Positions 1 through 7,768 are shown, numbered from the stretch's first letter. The stretch is DNA of 64,000 nt from CAIRTM01 sp963723235 (GCA_963723235.1 CAVRPV010000016.1:29797-93796); one strand, 5' to 3'. Notes: generated by a model from the sequence alone, not told the origin. Numbers and translations: made by a program.

Positions 1-796
1 CCATTGTATAGGGGGATTGCTCTGCTTCATCAGGATTTTCAGCCTGTTTGACGTAGTCTTCAGATTTTAACCCTTTTTTGTTCCAGAAGGAAGACCACTC
101 CGGTTTTGTAAAAGCAAGATTTGCGTTCACATCGATTTTCATATCATTGAACAGCTTTGGAATGCAGTCGGCAAACTCAATCGGAATAACGACAAACAGC
201 TGGTCCTGCTTGATCCTGTTGTTCATCCTGCCGCCGAAATCGCCGAAGGTAATGATGATGTTTTTTTTATGCCACGGGCTTGAGAAAATATCTCCGCACA
301 GCGATGTACCGAATGCCCCATGCGCTACAATACCGTCCTGTACAACCCTGCAGCCTGCAATCTGGTTTGCATTATGCGGGTTGGCAACAACAACGATCCA
401 GTCAACCTGCACGCCTTCCGGAACAGCGTCAAGCGGTGCGGCACCGATGGCCTTTACCATGCCGGGCGGAAGGTTCACCATGCCGGACTTCAAGCGGGCT
501 GCGCCCTCGTAGGTAAAAAAGCTGCTGGTTGTAGAGAGGTATTCGCCGGACATGATTTCACGCTTGCCCGGTATCATGCCGCAATGATACACGCCGACCA
601 GGCAGTCATGATGGTCGGCATCGAAGTATACAGCTTTGCCCTCATCCATTGCATAGCGCACAATGGTACAGGGTTCCTCATTGATCGGCTCGTATGATGA
701 TGGCGGGGTGTCACGAAACAGGGTTATGGCAACCGGTCTGCCCCGGACCTTGCCCTTTTTAACAAGCACCTCTGCGATGGCTTTTAAATCGGACAT
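1..796 (-). CDS. DUF169 family protein, C-terminus cut by window edge
   Basis: The minus strand reads open from an ATG at 796 (preceded by AGGAGAAAGGC) to the window edge, about 265 residues. The protein begins MSDLKAIAEVLVKK and contains YHCGMIPGKREIMSGEYLST and TFGDFGGRMNN, which I recognise as features of the uncharacterised DUF169/COG2043 family. Members are soluble and have no assigned reaction. No signal peptide or membrane segment is visible. The gene is divergent from the sigma-54 activator at 1019, with 222 bp between the starts, so the two may share a control region. The true C-terminus lies outside the window. All plus-strand reading frames over this stretch are shadows of it. Confidence 0.85.
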   Translation of the reverse strand, partial: MSDLKAIAEVLVKKGKVRGRPVAITLFRDTPPSSYEPINEEPCTIVRYAMDEGKAVYFDADHHDCLVGVYHCGMIPGKREIMSGEYLSTTSSFFTYEGAARLKSGMVNLPPGMVKAIGAAPLDAVPEGVQVDWIVVVANPHNANQIAGCRVVQDGIVAHGAFGTSLCGDIFSSPWHKKNIIITFGDFGGRMNNRIKQDQLFVVIPIEFADCIPKLFNDMKIDVNANLAFTKPEWSSFWNKKGLKSEDYVKQAENPDEAEQSPYTM

Positions 797-956
797 GCCT
801 TTCTCCTGCAGGCTATTTTATATTTGTAATACCTTGAAAACCCAACATATCAAACAAGGTTTAAAATTGCGAGTGGAAATTCTGCACTCCTCTCAAACAA
901 CACCTGTTAAACTTTTACTTAACAATAAACCTGGAAAATGCTTAAATTACCTAATA

Positions 957-990
957 CCATGGGAAACCATGGCTAAATGATGGTGTACAC
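957..990. promoter_or_regulatory. palindromes between divergent DUF169 and activator genes
   Basis: The divergent intergenic region contains CCATGGGAAACCATGG at 957-972 and the perfect palindrome GTGTACAC at 983-990, about 30 bp before the activator start. They could be operators, and the GTGTA half resembles the AGTGTAAC repeats found after the activator gene. I see no convincing promoter for either gene here. The role is inferred from position only. Confidence 0.25.
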
Positions 991-1018
991 GTAAACGTTT
1001 GATGTGCTTTGGTGTCGT

Positions 1019-2860
1019 ATGAACAATGCAGCTGATGTGTGCCGTGAACTGCAGCAGGCGCTTCGTGAGCGCACACATGAACTTGCCTGCCTGTACGCGC
1101 TCGAAAAGGCCGCAGCAGCATGCGGGGATTCGCTTGACGGGCTGTTTGAAATACTTGTCGAGCTTATTCCGCTTACAGGTACCTGCCCCGAGCATACCGG
1201 TTGCTCTCTGCGTATCGGTGAAAAAACATTTTCAGGAGGCTCGCGCAACGAGCCGGTCAGCAGTTTTCAGGTCGATGTTAGTGTCAAAGGCCGGAAAGAG
1301 GGCCTGCTTCAGGCATTCCATACAAGCGGACATCCCGCATCAGGCACAGAGCCGTTTACGCCTGAAGAACAACACCTCATCAGCATGGTCGCCAGCTGGA
1401 CAGGCAACAGTATCGAAGCCCGGCAGGCCGCGCCGCTTCCATCTGAAAGCGACAACCGACTTGCGCAAATAGTGCAGAGCAACCCAATCGCGACATTTGT
1501 CATCGATGCCCGCCACCGCACCACCCACTGGAACCGGGCCTGCGAAAACCTGACCGGTGTTCGGGCTGCCGACGTGATCGGCACAAACAGGCACTGGAAG
1601 GCTTTTTATGCCGAGGAGAAACCGGTGCTGGCTGATCTCATGGTTGACCAGACCCCGGAACAAAAAATTATAGAGCATTATGGCGGCAATGCGCACCGGT
1701 CGGCAATCATGGACGGCGCCTATGAAGCCGAATTCTTTTTCCCTGATCTGGGGACTAGCGGCAGATGGGTCTATTTTACGGCCTCACCGTTGAAAAACAT
1801 CCGGGGCAAGGTGATCGGCGCTATCGAAACCCTGCAGGATGTCACGCAGCGCAAGGAGGCGGAAGAGGAACTGCGCTGCGAGCTTGCCGGACTGGAGCAG
1901 GAGCTCAAAGGCCGGTTTCGCTTTCAGAGCATTATCGGGCAAAGCAGCTGCATGCGGAAAATGTACGCCCTGCTGGATGATCTGGCGGCAACCGATACCA
2001 CGGTGCTCATACGGGGCGAAAGCGGTACCGGCAAAGAGCTGGTAGCCAAGGCCCTGCACTACAGCGGCGACCGGGCGGCAAAACCCATGGTGACCGTCAA
2101 CTGCTCGGCACTCACGGAATCTCTTCTCGCCAGCGAGCTCTTCGGCCATGTAAAAGGCGCCTTTACCGGCGCTATGAAGGACAAGGTCGGCCGCTTTGAA
2201 CTTGCCGAGGGCGGAACCATTCTGCTGGATGAAATCGGTGATATTCCGCCCGGCATGCAGATAAAACTGCTGCGCGTACTGCAGGAAAAAGAATTTGAGC
2301 GCGTGGGTGAGTCAACCTCGCGCAAGGCCGATGTGCGCGTGCTGGCTGCAACCAACCGCAACCTTGCTGAACTGGTACGCACAGGCATCTTTCGCGAAGA
2401 CCTCTATTACCGTCTGAAAGTCATTGAGGTACACATCCCGCCCCTGCGGGAACGCCTCGACGACATGCCGCTGCTGCTGGATCATTTCATCTCAGTGTTC
2501 AACCAAAAATATAAAAAGGATATCAAGCGCATTTCAAAAGAGGTTCTTGATATTTTCATGAAACACCCCTGGCCCGGCAACGTGCGCGAGTTGGAACATG
2601 CCCTTGAGCATGCCTTTATTCTCTGTCACGCTTCGGTTATCATGCCCGGTCATCTGCCGGCAGAGCTGATTGAAACACCAATACATGCTTCAATCGCTGC
2701 AGCCGCCTCCCGCCTTCCATCTGCAGAGCAGGTGCTGCATGCGCTCAAACAAGCCGGCTGGAACAAAGCAAAAGCCGCCCGCTTGCTTGCAATGAGCAGA
2801 CCGACGCTCTATCGGCTCATCAATACGTATGGATTGCATGACAAGCCCGGTAAAGTGTAA
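1019..2860 (+). CDS. sigma-54-dependent transcriptional activator (GAF-PAS-AAA+-HTH)
   Basis: A 613-residue enhancer-binding protein. Residues ~1-130 look like a GAF-type sensor. Residues ~147-285 form a PAS domain (RLAQIVQSNPIATFVIDA to IETLQDVTQRKEA). The AAA+ domain starts near 300, with Walker A GESGTGKE at ~332, the sigma-54 contact loop GAFTGA at ~379, Walker B GGTILLDEIGD and WPGNVRELEHALEHA. A Fis-type helix-turn-helix closes the protein (WNKAKAARLLAMSRPTLYRL). The family remodels closed RNA polymerase-sigma54 complexes using ATP. I chose the ATG at 1019; a GTG at 1004 is in frame, and neither has a clear ribosome-binding site. The ligand is unknown. Its likely target is the small gene at 3061, because repeats and a -24/-12-like element lie between them. 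Confidence 0.9.
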   Translation: MNNAADVCRELQQALRERTHELACLYALEKAAAACGDSLDGLFEILVELIPLTGTCPEHTGCSLRIGEKTFSGGSRNEPVSSFQVDVSVKGRKEGLLQAFHTSGHPASGTEPFTPEEQHLISMVASWTGNSIEARQAAPLPSESDNRLAQIVQSNPIATFVIDARHRTTHWNRACENLTGVRAADVIGTNRHWKAFYAEEKPVLADLMVDQTPEQKIIEHYGGNAHRSAIMDGAYEAEFFFPDLGTSGRWVYFTASPLKNIRGKVIGAIETLQDVTQRKEAEEELRCELAGLEQELKGRFRFQSIIGQSSCMRKMYALLDDLAATDTTVLIRGESGTGKELVAKALHYSGDRAAKPMVTVNCSALTESLLASELFGHVKGAFTGAMKDKVGRFELAEGGTILLDEIGDIPPGMQIKLLRVLQEKEFERVGESTSRKADVRVLAATNRNLAELVRTGIFREDLYYRLKVIEVHIPPLRERLDDMPLLLDHFISVFNQKYKKDIKRISKEVLDIFMKHPWPGNVRELEHALEHAFILCHASVIMPGHLPAELIETPIHASIAAAASRLPSAEQVLHALKQAGWNKAKAARLLAMSRPTLYRLINTYGLHDKPGKV

Positions 2861-2889
2861 CTATGTTTACATAAGTGTATCGTTACACT
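2854..2889. promoter_or_regulatory. candidate activator-binding site (AGTGTAAC/GTTACACT)
   Basis: AGTGTAAC at 2854-2861 and its exact reverse complement GTTACACT at 2882-2889 flank a further AAGTGTAT at 2873-2880. The site covers the activator stop codon and lies about 110-145 bp upstream of the -24/-12-like element at 2999. That is the spacing usual for upstream activator sequences of enhancer-binding proteins. Binding by the neighbouring activator is inferred. The rest of the 200-bp gap before the next gene is AT-rich with no other feature. Confidence 0.4.
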
Positions 2890-2998
2890 ACTGTAAGCGT
2901 ACAGCCCGCCCGCCACCCAACACTACGACAACACACCAAAGAATAGCTAACCATACTGTAAAATCATTATTTTAAAAATATGTATTTTAAAAACATGC

Positions 2999-3013
2999 TG
3001 GCATCCTTTGTGT
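2999..3013 (+). promoter_or_regulatory. weak sigma-54-like -24/-12 element
   Basis: TGGCATCCTTTGTGT resembles TGGCACG-N4-TTGC: the -24 GG is present, but the -12 dinucleotide is GT rather than GC. Transcription would begin near 3025, 25 bp before the ribosome-binding site of the gene at 3061. The geometry fits an activator-controlled promoter but the match is imperfect. Confidence 0.35.
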
Positions 3014-3060
3014 AATGTATATGTGTGTACGTGTTTAACCTTACATTAAGGAGCATTGCC

Positions 3061-3276
3061 ATGTCAGACATTATCAACAGAACAGTAGTAAATGAGTATT
3101 ATCCCTGCGGTGCGCTTCTGGCTGAAAAGCGCCTGAAAAACGGAAAACTCGACGGTGTGAGCAAGTACTACAAAAAAGACGGCAGGCTGTGGGCAAAACA
3201 GATTTGGATTAACGGCATCGAAAAAGCAATTGAATACTGCCTGCCGCAGCGCCCGCCAAAGCAGATTTTTATGTAA
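3061..3276 (+). CDS. small MORN-repeat-like protein (71 aa)
   Basis: Starts at ATG 3061 behind AAGGAG at 3049-3054. An in-frame ATG at 3025 lacks such a site, so I reject it. The short protein carries a MORN-2/YwqK-type pattern of alternating aromatic and glycine residues (YYPCGALLAEKRLKNGKLDG, then VSKYYKKDGRLWAKQIWING). Proteins of this kind are sometimes annotated as YwqK-family antitoxins, but no toxin partner is adjacent. There is no signal peptide. It follows the sigma-54 activator and a weak -24/-12 element, so I infer that it is the activator's target. Its function is unknown. Confidence 0.75.
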   Translation: MSDIINRTVVNEYYPCGALLAEKRLKNGKLDGVSKYYKKDGRLWAKQIWINGIEKAIEYCLPQRPPKQIFM

Positions 3277-3294
3277 ACAGCCCCACCCTTCCGG

Positions 3295-3317
3295 CCGGGG
3301 GACTGTACGTCCCCCGG
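3295..3317. repeat. strong hairpin after the MORN-like gene
   Basis: CCGGGGGAC and GTCCCCCGG form a perfect 9-bp stem with a 5-base loop, starting 19 bases after the stop codon. There is no T-tract, so it is a weak candidate for an intrinsic terminator; it may be an RNA-stabilising hairpin. Confidence 0.5.
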
Positions 3318-3374
3318 CTCCCCGCATTGGCAGTAAGGTACATGTGCCCGAGCATTATTAAATATATAGTGCTA

Positions 3375-3409
3375 GTCCGTTCGACCTGAGCCGTCGAAGG
3401 GTAACGGAC
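3375..3409. repeat. REP-like palindrome GTCCGTT...AACGGAC
   Basis: A 35-bp inverted repeat with outer arms GTCCGTT/AACGGAC and inner arms CGAC/GTCG around CTGAGCC. The GTCGAAGGG core recurs in the palindrome at 7371-7419, which suggests one short repeat family. The remainder of 3277-3501 holds no gene I can support. Confidence 0.5.
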
Positions 3410-3501
3410 ACTTTACGGCCCGTTCATGTGACAAGCTACCACAACGGGGTTACTTTTTTTCGAAAAAGGGCAGAAAAACTTAAATGCCTACTGTGCCCCG
3501 G

Positions 3502-4074
3502 TTATTTTTTTGGGAAAAGACTTTTCAAGGCAATCAAAGCAATGACCAGGTAGGCTACGGTTTTCGGAATCATCAGCATCCCGATCATGGGCACCCGGCC
3601 CCTGAGGAAAACAGCCGGCGCGTAGCAGACAAACGATACCAGAATCAGGGCGCTGATCCGGACAAAAAGTGCATCCTTGCGCGCAATCGCGTCGCGCATA
3701 AACAGGAACGCGACGATAAGCTGCATGAGCATCAGCGGCACATTGCGGTATATGGACCAGTCCTGCGGCACCTCGAGGGAATTCCAGTTGTTTTCCGGGC
3801 AGGCCATGATCAGGAACCGCAGGACCGCCAGAGCAAACCCGCCATAGGCCAGAAGTCCATACTCTTTTTTAAAGCGCGCTTTCCAGATCATCAGCATGGC
3901 GATATAGAAAAGCGTGAATGTAATTGCCGTTGCCAGGGAGCCCATGGGCGCCAGCTTCAGCTGATGGCCGAACAGCTGCACGCTGGTTTCAAGCCCGCCA
4001 AGGGCGAACGCAACAAGCCTGAATCCCACGTGTCCTATGTCCCCCAGGCCCAGAAAGAAAAACGCCAGCATCAT
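3502..4074 (-). CDS. four- to five-span integral membrane protein, unknown function
   Basis: A 190-residue hydrophobic protein with several predicted membrane segments, for example SLATAITFTLFYIAMLMIW, YGLLAYGGFALAVLRFLIM and ISALILVSFVCYAPAVFL. It ends in the basic tail LKSLFPKK. Its start ATG overlaps the stop of the 45-codon gene upstream (ATGA at 4074-4071), so the two are translationally coupled and probably function together. I do not recognise the family. No catalytic motif is apparent. Confidence 0.75.
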   Translation of the reverse strand: MMLAFFFLGLGDIGHVGFRLVAFALGGLETSVQLFGHQLKLAPMGSLATAITFTLFYIAMLMIWKARFKKEYGLLAYGGFALAVLRFLIMACPENNWNSLEVPQDWSIYRNVPLMLMQLIVAFLFMRDAIARKDALFVRISALILVSFVCYAPAVFLRGRVPMIGMLMIPKTVAYLVIALIALKSLFPKK

Positions 4075-4208
4075 AAGCCAGGCTGTTCTCGATCGCTCTC
4101 AGCGACCAGGCTGCGCCGCTGCCACATGACCAGCACGATCCACCAGACCGCTATCAGATACATGATATTAAAAGAGGTTTCCACCCACAGCCGCATTGTC
4201 TCAGACAT
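4071..4208 (-). CDS. 45-aa single-span membrane protein, coupled to the next gene
   Basis: A small gene starting at ATG 4208, behind GGAGACATC, and ending in a TGA that overlaps the start codon of the membrane protein at 4074. The product begins MSETMRLWVETSFNIMYLIA and has one hydrophobic stretch (NIMYLIAVWWIVLVMW) followed by a charged cytoplasmic-looking tail. The good ribosome-binding site and 4-base overlap are the main evidence that it is real. It may be an accessory subunit of the larger protein. Confidence 0.65.
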   Translation of the reverse strand: MSETMRLWVETSFNIMYLIAVWWIVLVMWQRRSLVAESDREQPGL

Positions 4209-4260
4209 GATGTCTCCTTCCCCGAACAGGTTTATGTACTATGTTTTTTCATCATTTGTT

Positions 4261-4322
4261 GTTTAACGCCTCCAATCACCCGCAGCGCAAGCAAGCAGGT
4301 AATCGATGAAAATTATTAAACA
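4261..4322 (-). other. attC-like recombination site of an integron cassette
   Basis: Read on the minus strand, the site starts GTTTAATAA and ends GGAGGCGTTAAAC. Between them are imperfect complementary arms ATTACCTGC and GCGGGTGAT (7 of 9 pairing) around a short loop. This matches the attC layout R''-L''-loop-L'-R' with R' GTTAAAC. It lies 68 bp after the stop of the gene at 4390-4830, and the matching cassette start GTTAGGC is at 4857-4851. Together these define a cassette of about 0.6 kb. Recognition is by eye; a covariance-model search would be decisive. Confidence 0.6.
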
Positions 4323-4389
4323 CCGAACTTCGCAACAGCTTTAACCGTGCGTTTTTGCTGTCGGGTGAATTGGTTTGTTCGGCCGCTTT

Positions 4390-4830
4390 TCATCTTGTAA
4401 TTTCTCTGTAAAATATTCTTATATATCTTATGCTTGATAAAAGTAGAGCCAAACCAATACCTATGTATAAAATCGCTAAATCTTTTTTGGGAATCATTGA
4501 ATGTCGCAGTAATGATCCCATGATAACCATAGTCCCGATAATCAGATAACTCTTCCAGGGAATGAAGGAGAAAAAGCATCTTTTTTCATTCATTTGAAGG
4601 ATTCGCTTTAAGTTTTTATCTACTATTTTCAGAAACCCAAAATGGTGTACCAATAGCGCCAACAATATTCCAGCACCCGCATATAGGTAAATATTTATAT
4701 TAGATGCTTTTGATAACCACGAAAATGCCAAATACAAAAGCATTATTCCAACACATTCCCAGACAATTCCTGCAAGAATTAACAGCATATTCTTGGTTAC
4801 ACCCGGTTTGTATTTGTCTATATCTCTCAT
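4390..4830 (-). CDS. cassette-encoded four-span membrane protein, unknown function
   Basis: A 146-residue protein with about four membrane segments (MLLILAGIVWECVGIMLLYL, IYLYAGAGILLALLVHHFGF, YLIIGTMVIMGSLL, LAILYIGIGLALLLSSI). The composition is lower in GC than the neighbouring genes, as is common for integron cassettes. The gene sits 20 bp inside the cassette boundary GTTAGGC and ends 68 bp before the attC-like site, so one gene fills the cassette. It points away from the 131-bp element at 4862. I see no enzymatic motif and no clear family. Confidence 0.7.
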   Translation of the reverse strand: MRDIDKYKPGVTKNMLLILAGIVWECVGIMLLYLAFSWLSKASNINIYLYAGAGILLALLVHHFGFLKIVDKNLKRILQMNEKRCFFSFIPWKSYLIIGTMVIMGSLLRHSMIPKKDLAILYIGIGLALLLSSIRYIRIFYREITR

Positions 4831-4861
4831 AACGAATTCTGTCTTATTTGGCCTAACAATT

Positions 4862-4992
4862 AATATACTGAATCCGTAATTTGTGGCTTTGTATGAGAAG
4901 GCTTATCGCAAAAGATAATAATTTTGTCAAATTTTTAATCATGAATTCCGCAATGTGTTGGTAATACCGTGGTTATACGGATTCCATATAAT
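4862..4992 (-). mobile_element. 131-bp palindrome-ended element, copy 1 (MITE-like)
   Basis: This is the reverse complement of the element at 57672-57803, with clear similarity along its whole length. One terminus, CGGATTCCATATAAT at 4978-4992, is identical to that copy. The other, near 4862-4876, has decayed (ATACTGAATCCG). Four bases beyond the decayed end comes GCCTAAC (GTTAGGC on the minus strand), the first core of the adjacent cassette, as in the second copy. No coding capacity. Confidence 0.75.
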
Positions 4993-5045
4993 ATGGGCAG
5001 GGGCTTCAAAGGCTGCGATGCCCGAGTCGCAGGCATATAAATTTT

Positions 5046-5073
5046 GCCTGTCACCCCGGTCGAGGTGACAGGC
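5046..5073. repeat. hairpin GCCTGTCACC...GGTGACAGGC
   Basis: A perfect 10-bp inverted repeat with an 8-base loop. The gap 4993-5282 contains only this hairpin and the REP palindrome at 5173; I see no gene in it. Confidence 0.55.
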
Positions 5074-5172
5074 GGGTACACGATGTGACCGGAAGGTGTG
5101 CGGCGTCTGTAAAACGCGATGGTCAGGCTCAGTGGGCAATGACAATTCAAATTGGCAGCAATATTTTTAACG

Positions 5173-5220
5173 GTAGGAGCGACCTCTGGTCGCGAATTTC
5201 GCGGCTAAAGCCGCTCCTAC
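5173..5220. repeat. REP palindrome of the GTAGGAGCG...CGCTCCTAC type
   Basis: A 48-bp palindrome beginning GTAGGAGCGACC and ending GGCTAAAGCCGCTCCTAC. This is a widespread class of bacterial repetitive extragenic palindromes. It lies 62 bp after the end of the gene at 5283-5741 and could protect or terminate its mRNA. Confidence 0.7.
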
Positions 5221-5282
5221 AAAGCATCAACATACAAATTTAAATGTCATGATTCACTAGTCGTCCTGAAGTTCGCGTTTTT

Positions 5283-5741
5283 TTACTTGGTGCCCTTGTA
5301 ATCTTCCAGAGCATCTTCGCGTGCGCGCTTATAGTCTTCCCGCGCCTTTTCCTCTGCATCCTTGCGGTCTTGTTTTGCGTCCTTTATAGCATCGTGCTTT
5401 TGCTCCTTAGCGTCCTTGTGAGCCTGATGCTTTTGCTCCTTTGCATCCTTGCGCGCTTCTTTTGCATCCTTGTGAGCCTGATGCTTTTGCTCCTTTGCGT
5501 CCTTGCGGGCTTCGTGCTTTTGCTCCTTCTCGTCCTTGCGAACCTCGCGCTCTTGGTCCTTGGCGTCCTTACGCTCTTCGTGCTTTAGCTCCTTGGCGTC
5601 CTTGTCGGCTTTGCGCTCCATTTTTGACTGCTCTTTGTCAGCCTTGAGATCCGACATGTCCGATTGGGCAAACGTTGACGTTATAACCAGTGACAACGAA
5701 GCCAATAACAACACACCCATAAACAAAATTCTTGCTTTCAT
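5283..5741 (-). CDS. exported Lys/Asp-rich low-complexity repeat protein (152 aa)
   Basis: Starts at ATG 5741 behind AGGAGGACGG; an upstream extension to 5870 lacks a site and is rejected. Residues 1-26 form a signal peptide (MKARILFMGVLLLASLSLV, cleavage after TFAQ). The rest is an extremely charged repeat array with units such as KDAKEQKHQAH and KDAKEARK, ending DYKRAREDALEDYKGTK. It is predicted to be one long helix or coiled coil in the periplasm. I do not recognise a function; metal or polyanion binding through His/Lys/Asp is possible. The antisense frames over it are hydrophobic artefacts. Confidence 0.75.
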   Translation of the reverse strand: MKARILFMGVLLLASLSLVITSTFAQSDMSDLKADKEQSKMERKADKDAKELKHEERKDAKDQEREVRKDEKEQKHEARKDAKEQKHQAHKDAKEARKDAKEQKHQAHKDAKEQKHDAIKDAKQDRKDAEEKAREDYKRAREDALEDYKGTK

Positions 5742-5891
5742 ATCCGTCCTCCTATTGATTGAAGTTTTTTGATGATGCCTGCGTAAAAAATTTATCCTTC
5801 CGCATATGCGGAATTCGAAATAACATTCGAGCAGACAATACTCTCCAGAAGAGTTGCGGCCAACAGGCACAGGCTTCAGTGCAGGCTGTAA

Positions 5892-6471
5892 TCAGGCCCT
5901 GCGGCGGTTGCGGTACAACTCGGGGTCAACTGCGCGGATCATGGCATCGCGGTTCAGTGTGCCGCCGAGGAATGCGTTCACCCGGTCAACGGCCGCTTCA
6001 GGATCGGCAATCATGTCGGCGTAGCCCACGCGCAGCATTGAAAAATTCTTCTGGTTGCTGATCCAGTGCTCAAATTTTGCTAAGTTGCGAGCGAAACAGC
6101 GCGGCCATTGTATCTTCCGGCACACCCCCGCCCTTCTGTGCGCGGCGCTCAAGCATTTTTTTCTGAGAGGCCAGCACCTCCGCCATGGAGCGCTCCATAA
6201 ACACCACGCGGTACTGATACTCTGCGGGCAGATCATAGAGCAGGCTGTAAATCACCTTAACGACCATGCCGCGCGCGCCCGGCACCCAGGACGGGTCGGT
6301 CTTGGTCTTCTTGACCGGCTCAAACTCGTAGTAGCCGCGCGGGTTGTCATCGTCTTCAGAGCGGATGTGATCGCAGAGCACGGGCAGACCGCCGGCTTCA
6401 ATCGCCTGCATCATCATGGATGTGCCTGAGCGGGGCAGGCCGGATACGATGGTAATAAAATTATTTTTCAT
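5892..6471 (-). pseudogene. sulfotransferase-family protein broken by a 1-base insertion
   Basis: The N-terminal part (from ATG 6471) has the PAPS-binding P-loop GLPRSGTSMMM and reads to a TGA at ~6070. A second frame continues with KFEHWISNQKNFSMLRVGY and ends at 5892. Removing one A from the AAAA run at 6078-6075 (minus strand) joins ...RSQLSKFEHW... into a continuous 192-residue protein, and the total length minus one is divisible by three. Sulfotransferases move sulfate from PAPS to an acceptor such as a sugar or lipid. The gene starts 6 bp after the membrane protein at 6478 and closes the phosphodiesterase operon. The break may be real or a homopolymer sequencing error. Confidence 0.75.
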
Positions 6472-6477
6472 AATCGA

Positions 6478-7322
6478 TTAAGCCCGAATTTTTATAAAAG
6501 GTTTTGCCAGCAACGCGAAAATCATTGAAATAATACAAAAATACAGCATCCACCAGTCAGTGCCGTAAATTTTTGAAATACGATCGGGATAATCAATCTG
6601 AATGGAGCGCACGGCTTCGCCTGACAGCGGCTTTTCAAGCGGAAACAGCAACATATCAAACAGATCAGATGCGCCTGGTCGCACAGGACTCAAACGCGCA
6701 AATCCCGCACCCGCACTGAAAGTTTTTGTGTATGCCGTATCGTCGACATAGAAATGAGAGTTCATGCGTGCCCTCCTCAAGGGGCTGCAAGCTCCCAGTA
6801 CACTTCCGACCGGCTGAACAGACGCACAGGCCCGGTCACAACGCGCACAGCCGCATTCTCGGCAAGGCTGATCGCGGGCCATTCACCCTGTTGCTCCTGC
6901 AACTGCAGCTTGACCTGCACGGTCTCCATGCCGGGCACAGGAGGGCGAAACTGATACCACGCACCCATCTGCGCCAGCACGAACACCAACGGCAGGCTCA
7001 TGATCAAAACCGGAAACAGCGAATACCACAGCAGCTTCACAGAGCACACCAACAGACGCGCTTCACTGCGCATGGTGACGCGGATGTTGTCCCTGAAGAG
7101 AAACACCGCCAGGATGCTGGCCATGATCGTGTCGACAACCCGGCTGAAAGCGCTGCGGTTGGCCGTGTACATGAAAATAACGAAAATCACCACGCCCAGC
7201 ACGGCCGAAATCAGGGTGATTGACAGCCAGCCCGGCAACCGGGCAACCGGCGCAAACACGAGGGCAAACAGCGCGTTTGAAACCGTGTTCAGAGCGGCGA
7301 TAACGGAGGCGGCAGCATTCAT
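6478..7322 (-). pseudogene. membrane protein with periplasmic domain, apparently split by two 1-base insertions
   Basis: Frame one (from ATG 7322) gives three membrane segments, for example WLSITLISAVLGVVIFVIFM and SLFPVLIMSLPLVFVL, then a beta-rich domain ending ...SEVYWELAAP. A short middle frame reads LEEGTHELSF, and the third frame continues YVDDTAYTKTF to a last membrane helix (WWMLYFCIISMIFALLAKPF). Deleting one base in the CCCC at 6784-6781 and one near 6750 yields a coherent 280-residue protein resembling a membrane family I recall beside phosphodiesterase genes. The alternative is two genes: the C-terminal part has its own ATG at 6765 behind GAGGAGGGCACGC. I favour a single frameshifted gene of unknown role. 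Confidence 0.6.
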
Positions 7323-7370
7323 TATTGATGATTCCCTGAAAAATTGTCACACCGGTAAGAGACAGTTGTA

Positions 7371-7419
7371 GCCGGACTAAGCTTGCTCTGAGCGAAGTCG
7401 AAGGGCGAGTGAGTCCGGC
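7371..7419. repeat. palindrome GCCGGACT...AGTCCGGC
   Basis: A 49-bp inverted repeat with perfect 8-bp arms around a GAGCGAAGTCGAAGGG core. A second related palindrome (GCCGGACA...TGTCC) follows from about 7443. The gap 7323-7564 between two operon genes holds only such repeats. Confidence 0.5.
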
Positions 7420-7564
7420 GCCTTTTGTATAAATCAAATTTTGCCGGACACGCTAGCGCTTGTCCAGCCTACGCTTTGATGCTTTTTCGAAAAAAGGCGG
7501 ACTTACAGAGTCTGCGCCGAATGGGTGCAAAATAGCAGCATCCGGACTTTTTACGAGTGCGCCA

Positions 7565-7753
7565 TTATTCTATGTATCCAAGACCGCGCAACTGTTCCTC
7601 AACCGCACGCGTATCATCCGGCGATGATTCAAGCCGGCTGAGTTCCTTTTCAAGCACAGAGGTCAAAAACTCCTCAAAGCTTCCGTACTCGGCAGCGTCT
7701 GCAGCCTTTTTGGCCCGTTCATACAAGGCCGTATCGATCTTCACCTTTGTCAT
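7565..7753 (-). CDS. small helix-rich protein, ribbon-helix-helix-like (62 aa)
   Basis: ATG 7753 follows AAGGAGCCATC, 15 bp after the phosphodiesterase stop. The product starts MTKVKIDTALYERAKKAADA, a basic beta strand followed by helices like a ribbon-helix-helix DNA-binding protein. It ends in VEEQLRGLGYIE, a tail that resembles the C-termini of some sulfatases. It may be an operon-specific regulator or a small partner of the phosphatase-superfamily enzymes; the sequence does not decide between them. Confidence 0.7.
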   Translation of the reverse strand: MTKVKIDTALYERAKKAADAAEYGSFEEFLTSVLEKELSRLESSPDDTRAVEEQLRGLGYIE

Positions 7754-7768
7754 GATGGCTCCTTGTGA

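Noticed and set aside
6478..6765. A separate 95-aa gene with its own ribosome-binding site
   Set aside because: A middle frame reading LEEGTHELSF links both parts into one family-like protein of exact length, so I prefer a frameshifted single gene, though two genes remain possible.
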